NCBI GenBank assembly: GCA_001600455.1
Contig: BCKC01000009.1
Coordinates: forward strand, 1,612,001 to 1,676,000
Origin: Endocalyx cinctus
Taxonomy: Eukaryota; Ascomycota; Sordariomycetes; Amphisphaeriales; Apiosporaceae
Direction of reading: 5' to 3'
DNA length: 64,000 nt
Shown here: in pieces, positions 56,833-64,000 of the stretch
Layout: each line of letters begins with the position of its first letter
Position numbering within the stretch: position 1 is the stretch's first letter
Made by a program: the position numbers and the translations under genes
The notes under the pieces: generated by a model
Database searches by the model: none
What the model saw: the letters and a program-made list of their open reading frames with translations, nothing else
Told to the model about the DNA's origin: nothing

Positions 56833-57799
56833 ACCAAGTTCAAGTTCATCTCGTCTCTCCCACAGATTAGGTTGAATCAGCGCCGTCCCAGGGCTATTCA
56901 CGATGAAGAAGATTTCTTAGGCCAACTTCCGGGTGTGAAATAGGTCTATTTACGTGCGATGGGTTTGTGGACCTTTTATTATTCACTATATAGCTACTTA
57001 TGTAAGTATCTGGACATTAGTGGTAGTGGTCGAAGATGATTCAGTTGTGCGATGGATTGGTTACTCATTATGTCTATTGTTTTTAATAAGTCCGCCCCGC
57101 TTAAGGGGCTGGTAAGCTTCATCACTACTTAAGCCGATATATTTAGTAGCTGAACCTCATTATACCACATTTATTTTTGACTACTTCTACTCTCCCTAAG
57201 GGGTAACAAGGATTAGAAGAAATCGAGTGTAAATATGACATTTTTGTTTAAGATATAGCTCAGGCTTCGACCAGTAGAGTGACAACGAAGGTAATGAAAG
57301 AGACATTGCCCCTATGAGTATCATGAACACATAAACTAGGGGCTAACCTGCTCATACTTACCTGGACAAGCAAAATGTTAGTAATATACTCAAGGCAAAC
57401 TCCGAACAACAATTGTCAGGGACTAGGGCTCTATAGGTAGTTTTAGCTGCTTTCCCACAGCTATTTACACTCCGGGTACTTAACCCTAGTGGCGAAGGTC
57501 TATATAAGGAGAGGCTCCCGTTTTTTAGATAGAGAAAGGAAGTTAAGGATTTATATAATTATTATTAGGCTCTTAAACTATAGTTCTACTCTATGGTTAC
57601 GCTCCAGCTATATACCTGCGCTATCCTACACTCCAACGTGACCCCTTACCCTCATAACAATCTATTAGCTTTTAGTCTAAGTAGTTGATCTCGGTATAAC
57701 TGGCTATCGAAAAAGGAGCGAACTGTTCGTATACGACATACAAAAAAAGCTGATGTCAATACGAATACATTTTATCTCGCTATTTTAACCATCTATTTC

Positions 57800-59501
57800 T
57801 TAGCCGCTGCTATCTTCCTCTTCTTCCTCCTCCTCTTCTTCTTCCTCCTCATTCGCTAAAGCGTCGTAACGACTTCCCCTCGCCGCCAGATAATTGAAAC
57901 GCGTTTCATAACCCTTCTGGGCATCCCATAACCCCAGCGCGTCACGGATGGACCAAGCGATCCTCTCGGCCCCGATGCGACACCCGATGAGGTTAGGCGC
58001 CCCGGGACCGAGCTGCAACCCGGCGAGCCGCCCGCCGACGAACAGCGGTACGTCGTCTCGCCACGCCATATTCTCGGTGATGCAGGGAAAGCCACCGCAG
58101 TTGGTTACGGCGTATTCGGCGCACATGGATTTCAGGAAAGGAAGATCTTCGAAATTAGCCTGCGTTCCCGTGGCGAAGTAGATGTGGTCGATCGACGAGA
58201 GCGTTCCGTTGTCGTTCGACAGTTGGACTTTCCAAGTCCGAGACGCGGCGTCGTATACCTTCTCCTCGATGGTCGTATGTTGAAGCACGCGAAGCTTTCC
58301 GGAAGCCTGGTGACGCTGCAGGATTTTCTTGTACGTCGGCGTGACGCTCCCTCCGTTGCGAGCCGCCGTGTACATCTCCATTCTTTCCTCGTACGTATCG
58401 GCGGACCAGAAGGCCGCTTGCTCGAAGTTTCTGAACTTACCCACCCACTCTAATCCGATGTCGAAATGCTTGATTTTGAGAGGCCCGCGCATGATGAGCC
58501 ACACGTTGGAAACTCCTCGACGGATTGCCAAGTCGGCCAGTTGAGCGGATGTCAACCCTCCCCCGACAATGAGGACGTTCGTCCCGATGTGGCAGGCGAT
58601 CTTCTCCCGAATTGAAGGGGATGGATATTCTTTGATTTGCATCGAGTGCGTCGCACCCTCCATCTGTTCGTACGGCTTCATCCCGGGTATCTGGGGAGGG
58701 CTTCCGCCAACAGCCAACACGGCAACTCGAGCATAGTGGCATCTTTTGTCCGTGCAGATAGTGAATATTTTCTCTTTTTCGGGATACTCTTCCACGTATC
58801 CGTATCGTATATCTTCTACTTTCTCATTCGCCACCATGCTATGATTGAGATGATAGCGATCCACAAGAGAATCACAGTGCGAGCGAAATAGAGGGGTTGA
58901 AGGAACGTAATAATCGTGGCGATCTCTTTCTTCGATGTTAGGTTCTCCCCTGGAAAATAATACTCTAGGTCAGAGTCATGTTCCAAGCTGAAATTTAAAG
59001 AAATTAAGGAGCATTAAATGGGGGTATATCATACTGTTTTCCTGATTTCTGTCTTTTCTTTTTCTTGTGCTTGCTCACTTCCTTACCCACACAGCCCTTG
59101 ATTTCTGTAAGCTCGTTCACTCGGTCTTTTCGATGGGCGTACGCTAGGAGACCATCCCGTTCGGCCGGATCAACGTGGAAAAACATGGGAGAACGTAGAA
59201 ACGGTATATCATAGGTTCTGAAGAGGCGGTTCCAACGAGCCATCCACTGATCACCTTCGGCGTCGAGAACGAGGATGTCCAGATGTTTTCTTGGCGAAAG
59301 GCTCATGTGCTTCTGGCATCTCGTCTCAGCTCCTGTTTTGTAGTTCTTGATAGTAGCTTGATTCCTGTGATTTCGTATCCAATGGTACCTCTGGTGCTCG
59401 TCATCGGAAAAGTTCGCTGTCGGGGTCTTCTCGAAAAGTTGGGAAGCAACGGCCAGACCACATGGTCCTGCGCCGACTATTATTACATCTCTAATAATCA
59501 T
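57800..59501 (-). CDS. Flavin-containing monooxygenase (FAD/NADPH, lysine/ornithine N-monooxygenase-like)
   Basis: Two exons (59501-59035, 58949-57800) give 538 residues. The ATG at 59501 (MIIRDVIIVGAGPCGLAVAS) places the FAD fold at residue 10. Then come the substrate-side segments HMSLSPRKHLDILVLDAEG and MFFHVDPAERDGLLAYAH, a KKKKRQK stretch, and after the intron NIEERDRHDYYVPSTPLFRSHC. The NADPH fold is VLIVGGGLTSAQLADLAIRRG, and the late ATG-like motif is IYFATGTQANF. These are features of class B-type monooxygenases related to amino-acid N-hydroxylases, so N-hydroxylation or Baeyer-Villiger chemistry is possible. The C-terminus ends in about 13 consecutive glutamates from a GAG/GAA tract, which is unusual. 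No cluster box lies upstream; its link to the PKS is doubtful. Confidence 0.85.
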
Positions 59502-59767
59502 TTTATATTTCAAATATATATATATCTTTAAACAAAATTGAACACGATAACGGCCAAGTCAGTCGTTCAAAAATTTATAATTGCGGGAAAAGAGAACCTT
59601 GATGGTATGTTGTCATAATGGAACACACCCGGATGGCCACCTTGATGGCTCCATGATATCAGTGAGATAGCGCTTATACGTCCTGACAACCATAGAAGAA
59701 CTCAGCAACTATCATTTTCAATCAATTGGGTAAGTATAAATAAAACATTACGATGGAATGCCTGCCA

Positions 59768-59822
59768 TCCCTTCTACTCCCGTTTCGACTTCGCCAAGGC
59801 CACTAAGCCTTTCTAGGTCAAT
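59768..59822. mobile_element. MITE arm, copy 3 (truncated)
   Basis: TCCCTTCTACTCCCG followed by TTCGCCAAGGCCACTAAG aligns with the left arm of the MITE at 13890. No opposing arm is found. Confidence 0.5.
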
Positions 59823-61929
59823 CGAGAAGTGCAAAGGTCAGGTAAAAAAATGCACGGAACATTCATTTATTAGCTATTCATCATTATCTTATCTCTTCTC
59901 TTATTCTCCCCTCGTCACAAATCTCGTCTCATAATAATTATAATTTTATTAAAGTAATCGAAATTATTAATGGATATTGTGTCAGGAGCGTGGTCAGGGT
60001 GGCCGGGCCGATATGGCTCCGGGTGACAAGGACACGCCGGAAAGAGTCAGTGGGTATGGCTATCTCACTTATATAAAGTAGACGTATTTCGGCTTCGTTA
60101 AAAGAGATCAAGCCATGGCCCATGGCGAATACAGCAGACATGCCCACTTTCAGAAAATTTTCGAGTAGACTGCTTTCATTCTAAGTCAAGGCCAGAAGGC
60201 CAAAGTTCCCATATAATCTTCATATAATTTACAGCCCATATCCTGCCGATACGATCTACCTAAGTCAAAGCCCCTTATACTTGGTCACCACCCAGCTGGA
60301 AATACGTTGTTCCGCACAGCGGTGTTCTCGCCATTGTTCAGTATTAGTTTTAATATATAACTATATTATACCAGAATCAGGGCATATCCGGAGCCTATAC
60401 TGTTTGTAATAGTACGGGTGTTACATGATTTGATAGTAATATTTATTGTTGTATTGAAGAAAAACTTTCTGCCTAATGTTAAGCCGGGACCGTGGCTTTT
60501 ATTAAAATAATCTTCGTTTTAGTCGGTCTTGGTCGTGCTTTTAACGTTATATGCTAGTAAAGAAAAGAGTAAAGGGTGTTTACCTTTAAGTATGCTACTT
60601 GGAATTTCGACTGGTATTTCTGCTTTATTGAAGGGGATAGAGTTCATGTTTCAACTGGGCAAATCCAAGAGGATTACCGACACTTGATATCAATGTGTTA
60701 TTGAATGAGCCAAAAAGAAGGATAATATTTTATAAGAATGAGATAATAAGTCTCATATTCTTTATACTTTTTTTAGTGATATATTATTAGAGGTTTTGAG
60801 CCACTATGCCAAAAGATTTAAGCCGTCACCACTTCTAATGAAGTAAGAGGTTGTATGGACCAAAAAGAGGGAGCACAATAATGTTGTATTCTTCTATCTC
60901 TTAAGTTCTACCTAGTTAATTTCTCCCTCTCAATAAATAAAAGGAAAAGTGGGTCATCTGGGTTGAGGATGGCTCTTCCTCACTTATGTGGGTACGCCCT
61001 TCCCAAGCAGCCCGAGGTCTACGAGTTTAATATCGAATAGTAATAATGACAATATTATTTCTTTAAGAGGATAGATTTCTTCTGTATGGCTTCTGGTATG
61101 AAAAGGGCCTGATAAAACTCGGTGCTAGGCCTTATAAATAATCTGATGCATGAAAATATCTAGCACAGCTAGCAAGTGAATAAACTACGGCGGACCACGG
61201 TGATAGAGAGCCTACTCTCTGCGAAGAGCAGGAATAACCTAGTCCCCCAAATCCATAACGTAATAATCAATATCCTAAGGCACCTTATGAGGGAATAAGC
61301 CTTTCCATCTACCGTACAATTGGCTTTGTAGCTACCGAGTAATACATTGTGCCTACTGCCAACACTCTTGTCGCTGCTCAGACCGCTGGTACTGCTGGTA
61401 TCGGGAATTTCGGAATTCATCGACCATGATAGATGACCGAGACGGCTGGACTCTCGATCACCACCGTCAATATTGTCGGCATCGTTGCCAAGACACGTAT
61501 AGACGTAGTTGAAACGGTAGACGAAGAGGAGAGAGAGAGAAGAGACCGAGAAGGGAGAACAGGAGGTAAACGGAGGTCCCGCAAATGCCTCCCGATTATA
61601 GTTGGTCGAATCTCGTCTCGTCCAATCCCAATGATATGTTCTAGTTAAGCCACTTATCAAAGCGTCCCCGACCCGCAGGTAGGCCTATATTCCCATCTCG
61701 TCTAATTCCCAGTTGCCGCTAGTATGGTGTGGTTGTTAGTTATGGTCGTCGTGGCAGTCACCGTGACAGTAATTGGTTTCACTTGAGCACGTTCTCGAAG
61801 CAGCCTCCACTTGCTCCCGGCGCAGGTGGTCTCTGCTGATCGTGTTCTGGGCTTGCATTCGCCGATTTCCCCAAGATACGTCAAGATTGTCACCCATTCC
61901 TCAAATTACTGCTCTCGCAAAGGGAATAT

Positions 61930-62030
61930 GACTTATTGGAATGGTTATTATTGGAGTGGCTGTTGTTGAAGTGGTTGTCGAAATGGTTCATGGAATGATT
62001 GGTGGAATAATTACTAAAATGGCTATAAGA
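61930..62030 (+). repeat. Degenerate GGAATGGTT minisatellite
   Basis: Repeated GGAATGGTT, GGAGTGGCT, GAAGTGGTT and similar units of 9-15 bases over about 100 bases. No coding sense. Confidence 0.6.
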
Positions 62031-62155
62031 GTAGAAACCATATAGATTTATCGTACGAAATAGGCGGTTAACGATGCAGCATGTTAATTGGCTGACGAGG
62101 ACTTATCGCAAGCGCGTCATTCCTCATAAGGGGTGAATTGGGGACTGGCGAAACA

Positions 62156-62183
62156 TTTTTTTTTTTTTTTTTTAAAAAAAAAA
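62156..62183. repeat. T-tract/A-tract junction, second copy
   Basis: About 18 T followed by 10 A and GTAA, matching the junction at 6305-6333. Confidence 0.7.
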
Positions 62184-62406
62184 GTAATGTTTATTAGCGT
62201 GCCACGAGTTCAACCTGACCATTTTCTTTCGATATAACTACGTGAGAGATTCACGGGTGAAGACCCTGCCTGCCTTTTGACTCTACTTCAAGACAATGTA
62301 AAATATTATGCGAAATCATTATTATATCTATGTTATTTTCAACTAATATATAATTGGACTCCGTCCATCCGAACTGAAATGAGTCGTGCTATGCGAGACG
62401 TTAAAT

Positions 62407-63473
62407 TTACTTCCTACCTGGCAGCTTATTTTCCACCTCTTCCAAGATCTTCAAGGTATCTAGTGTCCACTTCTTCGTTTCGTCTTTTAAGATCGGGTAG
62501 GGCTTTCTCATGTTAAACAAGTTCTCGTTCTCGAGACCCAATTTCCGACCAATGTGGTACCATGCGCCGTACTTAGTGCACGCCAGGGACTTTTTGCAAG
62601 CCCATTCCGCTGCAGCCACCTGGTTCTGTAGTACTCTAGCCTCTTCCATCTTTCCTTCCACGAAATAGTCGTATATCTTCGACGTCGACTTCGGGAACAC
62701 GTTACCGAGTCCTGTAACGCATCCTATACCTCCGGCATGGAGCGTCGGTAAGAGGAAATCGCTACTTCCACCGTATACGCCAAAGTGAGCAGGTTCGAAC
62801 TTGGCCGTTAGCCGTGTAAGTTTTCCGACGTTGCCGCAAGTCAGTTTCGTAGCTACTATGTTCGGATGTGCCGCCAAGGCTGATAACTGATCTGAATCGA
62901 GGTCGATACCGGATGTAACTCCGGGAAACTATGTGCATATGCGGTGTTAATGTCGGTCCTCGATTTCTTTTCTTACTAATAAATTAATTGGCGGTAATGA
63001 AAGAAACTCACGTTGTAAACGACAACGGGGATTGGGCTGGCATCCGCGACATCCCTGTAATACGCCAGCAGCGCGTCACTCGTCAAGGCCTTGCTCCAAT
63101 AGCTCGGCGGCAGCAGTAGCCCGAATGCGGCGCCGGCTTCACCGGCCTCCTTGGCCAGCAAGATCGTCTCAAAGGTACTCTGAGCCGATATACCGGCCAC
63201 GATGGGATACTCGGGTAGTCCCAAGTCAGCGACGGCCTTCTTCGCGTTGCGAATAATGGCGATGCGCTCGTCGCGTGTGAGAAGCGCCAGCTCACCGTTT
63301 GTCCCTAGGTACACGAGCCCGTGCATACCGGCGTTGACTAAATATTGGCAGTGCTTGTACATGGCGTCCAGGTCTACCACTTGAGCAGGCGTGTCTTGGA
63401 AGATTGTGACTACAGGCGTATAAACGCCTGGGGGCAGAGGCTTTGCTTTCGGAGTTGCGATTCGGGGCTCCAT
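62407..63473 (-). CDS. DapA-family aldolase (dihydrodipicolinate synthase / 4-hydroxy-2-oxoglutarate aldolase-like)
   Basis: Class I Schiff-base aldolase using pyruvate or a 2-oxo acid. Exons 63473-63012 and 62928-62407 give 327 residues. The ATG at 63473 opens MEPRIATPKAKPLPPGVYTP. Landmarks: GVYTPVVTIF, GLVYLGTNGELALL (the Thr-Thr/Ser pocket), FGLLLPPSYWSKAL, catalytic Tyr in VVVYNFPGVTSGIDLD across the intron, Schiff-base Lys in NIVATKLTCGNVGKL, and GGIGCVTGLGNVFP. Length and order are normal. Fungal relatives act in hydroxyproline or sugar-acid breakdown; the exact substrate is not decidable. No cluster box upstream. Confidence 0.92.
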
Positions 63474-64000
63474 TGTGATTGTTCTAGTAGTAATATGTCT
63501 TAAAAAATAGGGTATATTCGCTTTGTCACGTTCTATCCGCTGGCAAAAAAAAAAAAAAAAAAATGAATTGCTTTTTCTATTATGTACGCATGAAGATCAA
63601 CCTCGAGAAATGTAATAAAACTTTCGAAATCCTCTTAATATGTATAAATATTTCGCGTCAACAACACTCGTCCTCTTCTTTCAATACCCCGAGCCACGAA
63701 CCCCGCACAGCCTCCTCATAATCCATAACCGTGGGGTATGCCTGTGGAAGCCGGCCTTGTCTCCGACGAAGATGATCTTTTGTTACCCATCGCCCCACTT
63801 CTTTCAGCTTTATCCGCGGCGATCTTCGGATATGATACCGATGTATCGTAGATGATTCTAAACTGGCTTGAATAGAAAAGATATTTATTTTGCGACAAAT
63901 TAAGCTGGGCTAGTCAGTATTCGGGTCAATATTATGTGTGAGGTAGTGTAAAGATGCGTGTTTCATATACACTTTCCAACGCGTGATGAAAATGACCCCA
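63474..64000. other. Upstream region of the aldolase to window end
   Basis: Presumed promoter, with an A-run near 63546-63562. No further gene is supported before the right edge. Confidence 0.4.

Larger units (their letters stand above)
49820..57799. other. 8-kb repeat-rich, gene-free region
   Basis: Holds a diverged family A LTR (51701-51926), a row of three hairpins (52245-52344), a G-rich region with degenerate direct repeats (53677-55165), an AT dinucleotide run (54342-54364), a 210-bp palindrome (55473-55682) and a family B solo LTR (56570-56832). A small minus-strand frame at 50932-51219 has no resemblance to anything I know. No gene is called. Confidence 0.5.
59502..62406. other. Intergenic AT-rich region
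   Basis: Holds one arm of the MITE family (59768-59822), a degenerate GGAATGGTT-type minisatellite at 61930-62030 and a T/A tract at 62156-62183. A 163-codon minus-strand frame at 61169-61660 has no recognisable domain or splice context and is not called. Confidence 0.45.

Noticed and set aside
61169..61660. 163-codon minus-strand open frame
   Set aside because: Isolated in AT-rich DNA near a minisatellite, with no motif, no splice partner and a serine-rich composition.
1..64000. rRNA genes, functional tRNAs, CRISPR arrays or bacterial-type operons
   Set aside because: No conserved rRNA segments, no clean tRNA cloverleaf with matching A and B boxes, and no regularly spaced repeats were seen; the gene structure is eukaryotic.

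Overview
The window is nuclear DNA of a filamentous ascomycete (Pezizomycotina). Genes carry short GT-AG introns of about 50-95 bases. Families such as DUF3176, Zn2Cys6 and Fungal_trans_2 regulators, and an iterative type I polyketide synthase (PKS), are typical of that group. GC-rich exons alternate with long AT-rich, gene-poor stretches full of transposon relics whose stop codons look like repeat-induced point mutation (RIP). The species cannot be named from the sequence.

Left part (1-16 kb), peripheral metabolism and transport: a partial ACS/Dal5-type MFS permease (runs off the left edge), divergent from an HpcH/HpaI-type aldolase; a 4.6 kb empty stretch; a FAD monooxygenase with an ambiguous 3' end; a Fungal_trans_2 regulator divergent from an MDR dehydrogenase; and a 14-TM DHA2 drug-efflux-type transporter.

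Centre (17-46 kb), a polyketide biosynthetic cluster: a dienelactone-hydrolase relic, a RIP-riddled Fot1/pogo transposase relic, a single-exon FAD monooxygenase, an alpha/beta hydrolase with a Cys at the nucleophile position, a stand-alone LovC-type trans enoyl reductase, a glutathione S-transferase pseudogene split by a solo LTR, a DUF3176 membrane protein, a second alpha/beta hydrolase with Phe at the nucleophile position, a 2571-residue highly reducing PKS (KS-MAT-DH-CMeT-psiKR-KR-ACP-R, no ER), and a Zn2Cys6 regulator. Inferred working: the PKS builds a methylated reduced chain with the separate enoyl reductase supplying the missing step; the terminal R domain releases it reductively as an aldehyde or alcohol; the FAD monooxygenase and hydrolases tailor it. 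The architecture resembles betaenone-type synthases (KS-AT-DH-MT-KR-ACP-R plus trans-ER). CCGACC/GGTCGG-rich boxes sit upstream of the PKS, trans-ER, both hydrolases, the FAD monooxygenase and the two dead genes, but I did not see them at the flanking genes. This suggests a regulon that marks the cluster core.

Right part (46-64 kb): 11 kb of repeats (two solo LTRs with target-site duplications, MITE copies, a 210 bp near-perfect palindrome, degenerate tandem repeats, a transporter gene tail), then a flavin-containing monooxygenase and a DapA-family aldolase, each two exons on the minus strand.
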